DNA from: Alphaproteobacteria bacterium
GTDB lineage: Bacteria > Pseudomonadota > Alphaproteobacteria > Micavibrionales > Micavibrionaceae
Reading direction: 5' to 3'
Assembly: GCA_017302165.1 (NCBI GenBank)
Contig: JAFLCW010000001.1
Location: forward strand, 744,001 to 808,000
Length of the DNA: 64,000 nucleotides
The notes beneath the pieces were generated by a model. That model did not search any database and had not been told where the DNA came from. It saw only the letters and a program-made list of their open reading frames with translations. Shown here one piece after another: positions 28,192 to 36,059 of the stretch (positions are counted from its first letter, which is position 1; each line of letters begins with the position of its first letter). The position numbers and the translations under genes are program-made.

Positions 28192-29118
28192 ATGGCATTA
28201 CCCGAGAGTGCCTTGGGTCAGATACGCGGGAAGATAACCCACGATGCGCCTTTGGGGGCGTCCGGTTGGTTTAAATGCGGCGGGACAGCGGATGTGTTGT
28301 TCAAACCTGAAGATGAAGAAGACCTGTCCGTTTTTTTTAAAACTTATACCGGAGACGTTCAGGTGTTCGGGGCATTATCGAACACCATCATCCGGGATGG
28401 CGGCGTGCGCGGCGCGGTCATCCGGCTGGGGCGTTCGTTTGGGCAAATCATGACAGATCATCAGATGGTAATGGCAGGCGCACTCGCACTTGATGCGAAT
28501 ATTGCGCAAGTGGCGTCTGATTCCGGGATTGGCGGCCTTGAATTTTTTTCCGGTATTCCCGGAACGATTGGCGGTGCCCTTCGGATGAATGCAGGATGTT
28601 ACGGCCGCGAAACCAAAGATGTATTGGTATCCTGCCGGGCGATGGACCGGGCCGGGGTCATTCATGTTCTTACTCCGGATGACATGCATATGACGTATCG
28701 GCATGTGGGCGTGCCGGATGATTTTATTTTTCTGTCGGCGGTGTTTAAAGGCGTGCCCGAAGATCCGTCTGTGGTGTCTGCCCGCATGACAGAGATCAAG
28801 CAAAGGCGCGAAGCCGCCCAACCCATACGCGAGAAAACGGGGGGATCGACATTTGCCAATCCCGGGGTGGATGATTTAACCCGCGCCGGACTTCCGCCTG
28901 AGACCAAGGTCTGGCAATTGATTGAGGCTGTGGGCGGCCGTGGATTGGCCGTGGGCGGCGCAATGATGAGCGAAAAACACTGTAATTTCATGATTAATAC
29001 GGGAACAGCCAGCGCATCAGATTTGGAAAAACTGGGTGAGATGCTCATCACCCGCGTTTACGAACGCTTTGGAATCACGCTACGCTGGGAAATCAAACGC
29101 GTAGGAGATCCGGTATGA
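28192..29118 (+). CDS. murB: UDP-N-acetylenolpyruvoylglucosamine reductase
   Basis: FAD enzyme that reduces the enolpyruvyl ether to UDP-MurNAc. From ATG 28192 (MALPESALG) it has 308 residues; a GTG at 28171, overlapping the murC stop, is an alternative, and neither start has a clear ribosome-binding site. FAD-binding motifs: GALSNTIIRDGGVRGAVI and the GLEFFSGIPGTIGGALRMNAG loop. The catalytic serine lies in GGSTFANP and the C-terminal Glu region is SEKHCNFMIN. This is the type I MurB layout. It overlaps ddl by 4 bases. Confidence 0.95.
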   Translation: MALPESALGQIRGKITHDAPLGASGWFKCGGTADVLFKPEDEEDLSVFFKTYTGDVQVFGALSNTIIRDGGVRGAVIRLGRSFGQIMTDHQMVMAGALALDANIAQVASDSGIGGLEFFSGIPGTIGGALRMNAGCYGRETKDVLVSCRAMDRAGVIHVLTPDDMHMTYRHVGVPDDFIFLSAVFKGVPEDPSVVSARMTEIKQRREAAQPIREKTGGSTFANPGVDDLTRAGLPPETKVWQLIEAVGGRGLAVGGAMMSEKHCNFMINTGTASASDLEKLGEMLITRVYERFGITLRWEIKRVGDPV

Positions 29119-30092
29119 GAAAAAATATTGCCTTATTGGTGGGGGGATGGTCGGCGGAACGGGATGTTTCGTTGAACAAGGGCAAAGCCGTCGAAAAAGC
29201 CCTTCGGGACGGCGGCTATCAGGTCAAGGTGATTGATGTCACCAAAGACCTTGCCAAACTGGTGGCGGATTTAACGCCCCGCCCGGATGCGGTGTTTAAT
29301 AATTTACATGGGCGTGGCGGCGAAGACGGGATCATTCAGGGTGTGCTGGAGATGCTGGAAATTCCGTATACGCATTCGGGCGTTCTGGCCTCGGCGATCG
29401 GGATGAATAAACCCGCCGCCAAACGCATGGCGGCTAGTGTGGGGGTGCCCAGTGCCGAAGGACAGGTTTATACCAAAAAGCAGGTTTTGGCCGGGCATGT
29501 GATGTCGCCGCCTTATGTGGTGAAACCCCCGTGCGAGGGGTCAAGCGTGGGGGTTCGGCTTATTCTGGATAAGGATAACCATGAACCGCTGGATGCCGAT
29601 ACATGGACATTCGGCGAAGAAGTGCTGGTGGAGCGGTATATTCCCGGTAAGGAACTGACCGTGGCGGTGCTGGACGGTCAGGCGCAGGCCGTGACTGAGA
29701 TTATTTCCCACACCCGTTTTTTTGATTATGAGGCCAAATATCAGGATACGCGCACCGAACTGGTGCTTCCGGCAAAATTGCCCCCGGACGTCTATCAGAC
29801 GGCTCTGGATTATGCTCAGCGGGTCTATAACGCGCTGGGATGCAGCGGTTTGGCGCGGTGCGATTTCCGATATGATGATTCCCAAAACAGTCCAAAGGGG
29901 TTATACTTCTTGGAAATCAATACCCAGCCGGGACTAACGGCGGAATCCATCGGTCCCTCGCAGGTTGTCTATAACGGCTCCACCTTCATTAAACTTTGTT
30001 CGCATCTGGTAGAAACAGCAACATGTCACGGCTCTCTCACGGCACAAGACGATCTCAGTTCACACGGCGTTCAGCGCAAGCGGAACGTCTGA
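29115..30092 (+). CDS. ddl: D-alanine--D-alanine ligase
   Basis: ATP-grasp enzyme making the D-Ala-D-Ala used by MurF. The 325-residue protein has GGWSAERDVSLNKGKAVEKAL at the N-terminus, NNLHGRGGEDGIIQGVLEML, the ATP-grasp loop PPCEGSSVGVRLI and the metal-binding end EINTQPGLTAES. Its last about 23 codons extend past the usual family end and overlap the ftsQ start by 70 bases, a long overlap for this cluster. Confidence 0.96.
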   Translation: MRKNIALLVGGWSAERDVSLNKGKAVEKALRDGGYQVKVIDVTKDLAKLVADLTPRPDAVFNNLHGRGGEDGIIQGVLEMLEIPYTHSGVLASAIGMNKPAAKRMAASVGVPSAEGQVYTKKQVLAGHVMSPPYVVKPPCEGSSVGVRLILDKDNHEPLDADTWTFGEEVLVERYIPGKELTVAVLDGQAQAVTEIISHTRFFDYEAKYQDTRTELVLPAKLPPDVYQTALDYAQRVYNALGCSGLARCDFRYDDSQNSPKGLYFLEINTQPGLTAESIGPSQVVYNGSTFIKLCSHLVETATCHGSLTAQDDLSSHGVQRKRNV

Positions 30093-30880
30093 TCTTTTGG
30101 GCGCGGCGGGGGTTGGTCTGGGGCGGGGCAGGGGTGTTTGTCCTGTGGGTGGCCTCTTGGCTTTATCTCTCCGGCATCAGTGCCAAAATTTCAAACTGGA
30201 GTCATGATCAAACCTTGGCAAAAACCGCCGAAGCCGGTTTTGCTATTCAAAATATTCTGGTCGAAGGACGTGTGCATACCGACCCGGATGTGATCCGCGC
30301 CATCTTGAATGTCACCGAAGGCGATTCTGTTTTTGCGGTGACACCGGAGAAAGTTAAAGCCGATCTGGAAAAAATATCATGGATTAAATCCGCGCAGGTC
30401 GAACGCCGGTTGCCGGATACGATTTATGTGGGGCTAACGGAACGCACGCCGATTGCGCTGTGGCAGAAAGACCAAAAAATAAGTGTCGTGGATGCCGAAG
30501 GCGTTGTACTGACGGATCAAAATCTGGAACAGTTCCAGCATTTAATGATGGTGGTGGGGACTGGTGCTCCACAGAAAACAAAAGAATTGATGATCTATCT
30601 GGCGGCTGAACCCACCATCGCCCGTCAGGTCGAAGCGGCGGTGCGTGTTGCCGATCGACGCTGGGATATTGTCATGAAAAACCGGGTGAAGGTTAATTTA
30701 CCTGAAAACGATATGGGTCTTGCGCTTCGGCAGTTGGCGCAAGCACAGGAACAAGATGCTATTTTGGATAAGAATATCGAAAGCATTGATATGCGCGAAG
30801 GCGGACGGCTGACGGTCAAAACCGCGCCCGGGGGCGCTGAAGATTTAAAGGCCAGTTTCAAGGGGGGGAGCCCGATCTAG
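30023..30880 (+). CDS. ftsQ: Cell division protein FtsQ
   Basis: Bitopic divisome protein that recruits and regulates FtsL/FtsB and FtsWI. From ATG 30023 (MSRLSHGTRRSQF) it has 285 residues: a basic cytoplasmic tail, one membrane helix (about residues 33-50, GLVWGGAGVFVLWVASWLYL), a POTRA domain (FAIQNILVEGRVHTDPDVIR near 75) and the FtsQ beta domain (VERRLPDTIYVGLTERTPIA). A TTG 27 bases upstream is less likely. It overlaps ddl by 70 bases and is followed by ftsA after one base. Confidence 0.94.
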   Translation: MSRLSHGTRRSQFTRRSAQAERLIFWARRGLVWGGAGVFVLWVASWLYLSGISAKISNWSHDQTLAKTAEAGFAIQNILVEGRVHTDPDVIRAILNVTEGDSVFAVTPEKVKADLEKISWIKSAQVERRLPDTIYVGLTERTPIALWQKDQKISVVDAEGVVLTDQNLEQFQHLMMVVGTGAPQKTKELMIYLAAEPTIARQVEAAVRVADRRWDIVMKNRVKVNLPENDMGLALRQLAQAQEQDAILDKNIESIDMREGGRLTVKTAPGGAEDLKASFKGGSPI

Positions 30881-30881
30881 C

Positions 30882-32150
30882 ATGAAACAAAAAATCAAAC
30901 CCCGCGGCACCTTGCTGGCGGCGCTAGATATTGGCTCTCATAAAATTGCCTGCTTCATTGGCCGTGTGACGGATGATGAAGGCAGTATTGAAATTCTGGG
31001 GGTTGGGTATCAGGCCGCCAAGGGGATCAAGGGGGGCACGGTCGTGGATCTGGAACTGGCCGAGAGTTCCATTCGTCAAACCGTCCATGCGGCCGAGAAT
31101 ATGGCCGCTGACGTCATGAAAGGGTATCCACTTCGCGATGTGATTATTAATGTGCCGGGTGTGTTTGCGCTGTCTCATATCATGTCGGCAGAAATTCAGG
31201 TACATGGCCATGATATCACGGATAACGATGTGCGCCGCGCGCTGGCCAAGGCTCAAGATCAGGTTTTAAGTGCCGAATATGAACTCATTCACACCATTCC
31301 GATTGGCTACCGGATTGACGGGCGCGAAGGCATACGCGACCCACGTGGGATGGTGGGTAAAATGCTTGAGGTCGGCATTCATATGGTCACCGCCGAGGTC
31401 AGCCCACTTCAGAATATGGCGTCGTGTATTGAACGCTCGCATCTAGATATATCGGCGGTATGTTCGGCGCCCTATGCGGCGGGGCTAGCCTGCATGGTCG
31501 AAGATGAAATGGATTTGGGATGCACCGTCATTGATATGGGTGCGGGTATGACATCCATGGCCGTCTTTCAGAATGGTGGCATGATTTATTCCGATTGCGT
31601 GCCTGCAGGTGGGTGGCATGTGACCAACGATATTGCACGGGGTTTGACCTGTGCCAGTGTAGATGCGGAGCGCATTAAAACTCTTTACGGGAATGCCATT
31701 GCCTCAGGCACGGATGATAGTGAATTAATCGATGTCCCGCAGATGGGTGACGCGGATCGCCACAGCCCCAATCACATCCCCCGGTCCTTGCTGGTGGGGA
31801 TCATCCAGCCCCGCATTGAAGAGATTTTAGAAATGGTCAATGCCAAACTGACCGATAGCGGTCTGGGGGCACAGGTGGGCAAGCGGGTGATTTTAACGGG
31901 CGGCGCTTCGCAATTACCGGGCGTGCGTGAACTGGCGCAACGTGTGCTCAATAAACAAGTTCGGCAGGGTCGTCCTATTCGGCTGGGGTCGTTGCCGGAC
32001 GGTGTTTCCGGCTCTGCCTTTGCGACCACCGCCGGGCTTCTTCATTACATGACCGAACGATCCCATGAAATGCCCGCCGACATCATGGCCACCGTAGAAC
32101 CGGGATCATTATGGGAGCGGGTCAAAGGCTGGTGGAAAGAAAACTGGTAA
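30882..32150 (+). CDS. ftsA: Cell division protein FtsA
   Basis: Actin-like ATPase that tethers FtsZ to the inner membrane. The 422-residue protein has LAALDIGSHKIACFIG (phosphate 1), the 1C domain (residues about 85-165), TVIDMGAGMTSMAV (phosphate 2), RVILTGGASQLPGVRE (adenosine motif) and a C-terminal amphipathic membrane-targeting helix ending VKGWWKENW. It is last gene of the operon; a terminator follows at once and ftsZ is not next to it. Confidence 0.97.
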   Translation: MKQKIKPRGTLLAALDIGSHKIACFIGRVTDDEGSIEILGVGYQAAKGIKGGTVVDLELAESSIRQTVHAAENMAADVMKGYPLRDVIINVPGVFALSHIMSAEIQVHGHDITDNDVRRALAKAQDQVLSAEYELIHTIPIGYRIDGREGIRDPRGMVGKMLEVGIHMVTAEVSPLQNMASCIERSHLDISAVCSAPYAAGLACMVEDEMDLGCTVIDMGAGMTSMAVFQNGGMIYSDCVPAGGWHVTNDIARGLTCASVDAERIKTLYGNAIASGTDDSELIDVPQMGDADRHSPNHIPRSLLVGIIQPRIEEILEMVNAKLTDSGLGAQVGKRVILTGGASQLPGVRELAQRVLNKQVRQGRPIRLGSLPDGVSGSAFATTAGLLHYMTERSHEMPADIMATVEPGSLWERVKGWWKENW

Positions 32151-32153
32151 GAA

Positions 32154-32179
32154 AAACCCCGCCTGAAGCGGGGTTTGTT
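32154..32179 (+). terminator. Terminator of the dcw operon
   Basis: A 9-bp stem (AAACCCCGC with GCGGGGTTT), a 5-base loop and a GTTTT tail begin 4 bases after the ftsA stop. It separates ftsA from everything downstream, so the cluster ends without ftsZ. Confidence 0.85.
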
Positions 32180-32211
32180 TTACGATAGGCGTAACTTTTT
32201 CTCTTTATCGC

Positions 32212-32583
32212 TTAAACCGGTTTTAAGACCATGCCCGGGACATTGGCCTCCTTGACCTTGGGATGGTTGATAACCCAAGTACCTGGGTGAACGCCCTTAT
32301 TAAACTCTGTATTCAGATAGCTACGCCCGGCGGAGGTGAGGGAGACTTTATCGCCTTCTTGCTTAATCAGGCCGATATTTTCAATCGCCTTATAAGACAG
32401 TTTGTGGCTGCTGATTCCATCGGCCAGTTTCACCCCCGCCGCGGCCGCGTAGATGATTGAATAAAGATAGGGCGACGAAATGCCGATCCCATGCGCTTTG
32501 TCTTCGATGGTTTTATGTGGACTTAGGTTATGTCCCATGCCTGCTTGTGAAGCCGTCGCCGTATGAACATTATTTGAAACCAT
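32212..32583 (-). CDS. Small winged-helix-like protein, unknown
   Basis: A 123-residue protein with no signal peptide. Residues 60-95 (SYKAIENIGLIKQEGDKVSL, then TSAGRSYLNTEF) have the spacing of a winged helix-turn-helix recognition helix and wing seen in small archaeal/phage-type regulators, but similarity is only by eye. The N-terminal 30 residues are Thr/Ala/Gly-rich and probably disordered. A decent GAGGGG-type ribosome-binding site precedes the ATG. It converges on ftsA across the terminator. Function not assignable; a DNA-binding role is a guess. Confidence 0.5.
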   Translation of the reverse strand: MVSNNVHTATASQAGMGHNLSPHKTIEDKAHGIGISSPYLYSIIYAAAAGVKLADGISSHKLSYKAIENIGLIKQEGDKVSLTSAGRSYLNTEFNKGVHPGTWVINHPKVKEANVPGMVLKPV

Positions 32584-32826
32584 TATTACCCCTCCTAATT
32601 ATTTATGAAAAGTAAAAATATCAAAAAACGAACTGCAGCGCAACAATATTTATGTATTATCCACAAGGTTGTTATTTTATTACGCAATTGAGGATAAATC
32701 GTGTTTAAGTCCCGTATAACCCCCGGTTTTGGCCGTTTTTAAATTTTTTTCTGGACATTTCAGGTGCTGGAATGAATGGTCTTACCTTGTGATTATGTGT
32801 TTTGAAAGCGTTGGGAGCAGGTCTTT

Positions 32827-34164
32827 ATGCGTATCAATAATGAGTATGATGTGGCGATTGTCGGGGCGGGCGTTACGGGTCTCACGGCGGCAATCCGTCT
32901 GGTCGAGATTGCTCAGCAACAGCAAAAACCTATTCCGCGTGTTGTGGTGCTTGAGGCGGATCAAGAACCGGGGGGACGCATGCGTTCTCAGACACTATCC
33001 AACGGCCTTTCTATTAACATCGGTGCCCATTGGGGACACGGCGGATTGAATAACCAATTTTTTCGATGGGCGATTAATCGTTATGATCTCACGGCCTGCC
33101 CTCTGGATACGGCAGAAACACGGATGACTTTTTCAGATCATTCCTGCCTTGATAAGGGCTTTATGGATCATGCCATGACCAGAATAACAACTGCATGGGA
33201 GTGTTTTAAACGCCGTCAGGCCGATCAAGGAGATAGATCTGATCTGAGTTTGACATCGTTAGTGAGAAAAATAGACGATCTGTCCACGTCATTATTTGCC
33301 CAATATAAGTCCGCAGTCTGGATGGGAGTGCATGACCCGGCCGAGGTATCCATGCGGGAATTCATCGAAGATCCCAATGGTTCTGGTGGTCTGGTGATTG
33401 ACGGGGGAAATGATGTAATCATCCGGTCGATGATCGGTGAATTGGCGCAACGTAATATATCCGTTGTCATGGGTTCCACCGTTCTGTCGGCTCTGCATGA
33501 GCCGGATGGATCCTCTGTACATCTGCGCGTTCGGGATGAAGAATATAGTGATTACAAGGCATCTCAATGCCTCATCACCACGTCGGTGGGCGTGTTAAAA
33601 GCCAGCGCGATTGATTTTGATCCCCCTGTCTTTTCAGCCCTTCGACCTGTGCTGGCCGATCTATCCATGGCACAATTCAATAAGGTTATTGTGCCGTTAA
33701 AGACCGACTTCATGAAGGCGTCTGGGGTTGAGGTAGATACACATATAGCTGTTCTATATAGCGATCATCCAAACCCGTATCTGGTTCATATGAACCCGAG
33801 CGGTAAACCGATCGCCACTCTTTTTGTCTCGGACAAGGAATCGAGATATGTGGAACGCCTGAACCAATCTGATCTCCTGCATTGGACACGGTCAGTTTTA
33901 ACCCGTGTCACACCCCTTCAGGATTTTGAATCACATCTGGATGGTGACATTGTCGCCACAAAATGGGGGGAAAACCCCCTTGTTCGCGGCGGGTATTCAA
34001 TCCTGCGTCCAGGCGGTCTACGTCACGACCCCATTTCTAGCGGGCGTATCACGTTTGCCGGCGAGGCCTTTTGTGCCAGCCAAGAACATAGTCCCAGTCA
34101 GGTTGAGGGTGCCTATCATTCCGGGCGTATGGCCGCAGAGAGCATATTCCCAAAACTAGGATAA
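32827..34164 (+). CDS. FAD-dependent amine-oxidase-like flavoprotein
   Basis: A 445-residue protein with the Rossmann FAD motif VAIVGAGVTGLTAAIRLVE at residues 9-27, the acidic end VVVLEADQEPGG and the GRMRS motif of the amine oxidase/protoporphyrinogen oxidase/phytoene desaturase superfamily. The C-terminal FAD motif is ITFAGEAFCASQEHSPSQVE with GAYHSGRMAAE, as in monoamine and polyamine oxidases. LITTSVGVLKA also matches monoamine oxidases. No signal peptide; cytoplasmic. The substrate cannot be told from sequence; polyamines or tryptophan-like amines are the family norm. It converges on the lectin-flagellin gene, overlapping it by 9 bases at the stops. Confidence 0.85.
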   Translation: MRINNEYDVAIVGAGVTGLTAAIRLVEIAQQQQKPIPRVVVLEADQEPGGRMRSQTLSNGLSINIGAHWGHGGLNNQFFRWAINRYDLTACPLDTAETRMTFSDHSCLDKGFMDHAMTRITTAWECFKRRQADQGDRSDLSLTSLVRKIDDLSTSLFAQYKSAVWMGVHDPAEVSMREFIEDPNGSGGLVIDGGNDVIIRSMIGELAQRNISVVMGSTVLSALHEPDGSSVHLRVRDEEYSDYKASQCLITTSVGVLKASAIDFDPPVFSALRPVLADLSMAQFNKVIVPLKTDFMKASGVEVDTHIAVLYSDHPNPYLVHMNPSGKPIATLFVSDKESRYVERLNQSDLLHWTRSVLTRVTPLQDFESHLDGDIVATKWGENPLVRGGYSILRPGGLRHDPISSGRITFAGEAFCASQEHSPSQVEGAYHSGRMAAESIFPKLG

Positions 34165-35520
34165 AAGCCGCGTAATATAGTTCTGGAAGGATAGCCGTAA
34201 GGCTTCGGTTTGTAATTGTTTGCGCACCTGAAGCGCCAGAAGTTCGGCACCTGTTTCCTTTTCATCCCCAATGACCAGATCACGCGCGCCATCCTCATGT
34301 ACTTGGATGGTATCCTGCGTGAAATTAAGCCGGATGGAAATAATGCTCATATCCACCGACAGGCTGGCAAGATAACTGCGCAGGGTTTGACGTGCCGAAA
34401 ACACGTCATCTTGGGCGAGGGTGAGTTTACTGAGTGTTAGAAAATCACGAGTCATCAACCCCAAACCTTGGGATGTGGCTGTGATCCCTTCGGTTGTCAG
34501 GGAACTGGTATGTTCCGGGTTGAAAAATGTTTTGACGCTTTCACCGATTAACAGACCGACACCCCGGAACTGAGAATCTTTGGCGATTTGGTCAATCTGT
34601 TCCAGAATGAGGGCATATTCCCGGGCATAGCTCTCCGCCCGCGCAACTAGCGCGGGGTCAGCCGCCGATACAAACAGGCTTGAATCCCACTCGATCAAAT
34701 AATTAAACGATGTGCCGCCATTTTGATCGTTCCACCGTCCATCAGCGCGCAAATGGACATGATCTTCGTTGCCGCCGGAATTGTTAGGTTCGCCACCGCC
34801 CCAATTCGCATAGGAACCGCTGACGGTTGTTCCGCCTGCTCCCCCCTGCCAGAATTGCTGGCCGCTTTCAGGCCCGGATGTCCATCGCCATTCACCCTCG
34901 ACGGCGGTGTCGCTTCCCCCGATCCATGTGCTTGAGGCCGTCAGCGCATCCAGAAAATCATTTTCCTGCTGTGACGTGATATTGGCCAGATGCCCTGTCA
35001 CCCCGGCGACGCCCGTGACCCCTGGCGGTTCGATGAGCGCAGAACTCTGGGCAATCGCGTTGGCTGTCGCCCAATTCGCCGGTCCGCCCAGCCGATAAAA
35101 ACTTTGTGTGACGGGGGAGTACGTCACGCCCGGGTTCGCCGCGAGGATGGCTGTAATATCGTCATTGCTTAAGGACGTCACGAGCGAGGTGAGGGTGCCG
35201 GCATAAAGCTCGGCTCTGGCTTCATCGAGTAGGGCATCTGCTTGATCAATCAGTTTTAAAATCGCGGTGATCCCCGTGTTGGCAGTATTCACCGCGCCAA
35301 CCCCTAAAGAGATCCCGTCCAAAATTCGGGTCAGGTCACTGGCCTTCTGCGAGAGAGCACGCGATAAAAAAAAGTTGGACGGGTTATCAAGTGCCGAGTT
35401 GACGTCTTTCCCCGAGGCCAATTTCAACTGCACCCGGTCAATCAGCGTGCTGGTTTTTTTAATCGACTGAACAACGGACAGTTGAACACCCGATAACAGG
35501 CTTCCGATTTTGCCCACCAT
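34156..35520 (-). CDS. Flagellin with inserted C-type lectin domain
   Basis: A 454-residue flagellin. Residues 1-115 are the N-terminal D0/D1 helices (VQLKLASGKDVNSALDNPSN, alphaproteobacterial style) and residues 290-454 the C-terminal D1/D0 helices (ending ELLALQVRKQLQTEALRLSF). Between them, about residues 130-281, lies a C-type lectin-like domain with nearly every hallmark: GHLANITSQQENDFL, TWIGGSD, EGEWRWTSGP, YANWGGGEPNN, EDHVHL, GRWND and FNYLIEWD. The calcium/sugar motifs EPN (244-246) and WND (263-265) are intact; the disulfide cysteines of animal lectins are missing. The domain takes the place of the surface-exposed D2/D3 region of flagellin. Its start has an AGGGCG site. A sigma-54 promoter lies 78 bases upstream. 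A FlgL-like hook-filament protein is the alternative. Confidence 0.88.
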   Translation of the reverse strand: MVGKIGSLLSGVQLSVVQSIKKTSTLIDRVQLKLASGKDVNSALDNPSNFFLSRALSQKASDLTRILDGISLGVGAVNTANTGITAILKLIDQADALLDEARAELYAGTLTSLVTSLSNDDITAILAANPGVTYSPVTQSFYRLGGPANWATANAIAQSSALIEPPGVTGVAGVTGHLANITSQQENDFLDALTASSTWIGGSDTAVEGEWRWTSGPESGQQFWQGGAGGTTVSGSYANWGGGEPNNSGGNEDHVHLRADGRWNDQNGGTSFNYLIEWDSSLFVSAADPALVARAESYAREYALILEQIDQIAKDSQFRGVGLLIGESVKTFFNPEHTSSLTTEGITATSQGLGLMTRDFLTLSKLTLAQDDVFSARQTLRSYLASLSVDMSIISIRLNFTQDTIQVHEDGARDLVIGDEKETGAELLALQVRKQLQTEALRLSFQNYITRLLS

Positions 35521-35597
35521 GTGATGCGCCCTAATGACTGATTATGTCCTCGCCCGCCGGACTCACGCCGTGCGGGAAAAAACGTCAGCCACGGCAG

Positions 35598-35613
35598 TGC
35601 AAACCCTGTGCCA
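35598..35613 (-). promoter_or_regulatory. Sigma-54 (RpoN) promoter of the flagellin-lectin gene
   Basis: On the minus strand TGGCACAGGGTTTGCA has GG and GC elements separated by exactly 10 bases and matches the RpoN consensus TGGCAC-N5-TTGCA at every fixed position. It points at the flagellin start codon, with a predicted transcript start near 35587 and a leader of about 67 bases. Late flagellar genes of alphaproteobacteria are commonly RpoN-dependent. Confidence 0.8.
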
Positions 35614-35665
35614 TGAACGCATCGGGGACAGGGGGTAATAGATGTTTGATTTTTAATGGAAAAAA

Positions 35666-35741
35666 TGGTGGCGGTGGAGGGACTTGAACCCCCGACACAA
35701 GGATTATGATTCCTCTGCTCTACCGGCTGAGCTACACCGCC
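35666..35741 (-). tRNA. tRNA-Met (anticodon CAT), elongator type
   Basis: The minus strand folds into a full cloverleaf: acceptor GGCGGTG with CACCGCC, D arm GCTCAGCCGGTAGAGC, anticodon stem GAGGA/TCCTT around ATCATAA, and T arm GGGGG-TTCAAGT-CCCTC. Discriminator A and a genomically encoded CCA follow. The D-loop lacks the initiator features and the acceptor has a normal first pair, so it is elongator Met; a lysidine-modified Ile(CAU) tRNA cannot be fully excluded. Confidence 0.9.
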
Positions 35742-36059
35742 GCACGTCTTGAAAAGACCCGCGCTATATCGCGTGATCCGGTCTATCTTGTCAAGCGATC
35801 AAAGGCGCGCCCGCGAAATTTGTGTCCGTTTCGTCGCGGATGGTAAGGTAAAGAAGGGGGGTATAGGGGGGGAACGGGGGTGTCTAACCTCCTATAATAA
35901 AAAAATGTGAGAATAGCCCCTAAACGTCAAAATGCAATATGTTATTGAAATATATAGATAATCCAGACTGATTTGAATCTCCCCCCTGTTTTCCAGTAAA
36001 CTTTTATTAACTCGAAAGAGATATGTTTGTTCCCATAATTTGGGAGTTAGGAGTGGAAG
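35742..36059. other. Intergenic region with G-run cluster and promoter of the next gene
   Basis: No gene is seen. At 35856-35880 the plus strand has runs of six, seven and five G separated by 4 and 3 bases, a possible G-quadruplex. The right half is AT-rich with TATAAT at 35895 and a short inverted repeat CCCATAATTTGGG at 36035-36047 just before the ribosome-binding site of the 36060 gene. Confidence 0.45.

Noticed and set aside
32729-33049. 106-codon frame overlapping the flavoprotein start
   Set aside because: Other frame of the FAD-binding region; the flavoprotein has the clear Rossmann motif.
34990-35030. Short GVTG repeats within the flagellin-lectin gene
   Set aside because: Only two or three imperfect copies in a Gly/Pro loop of the lectin domain; not a tandem repeat array.
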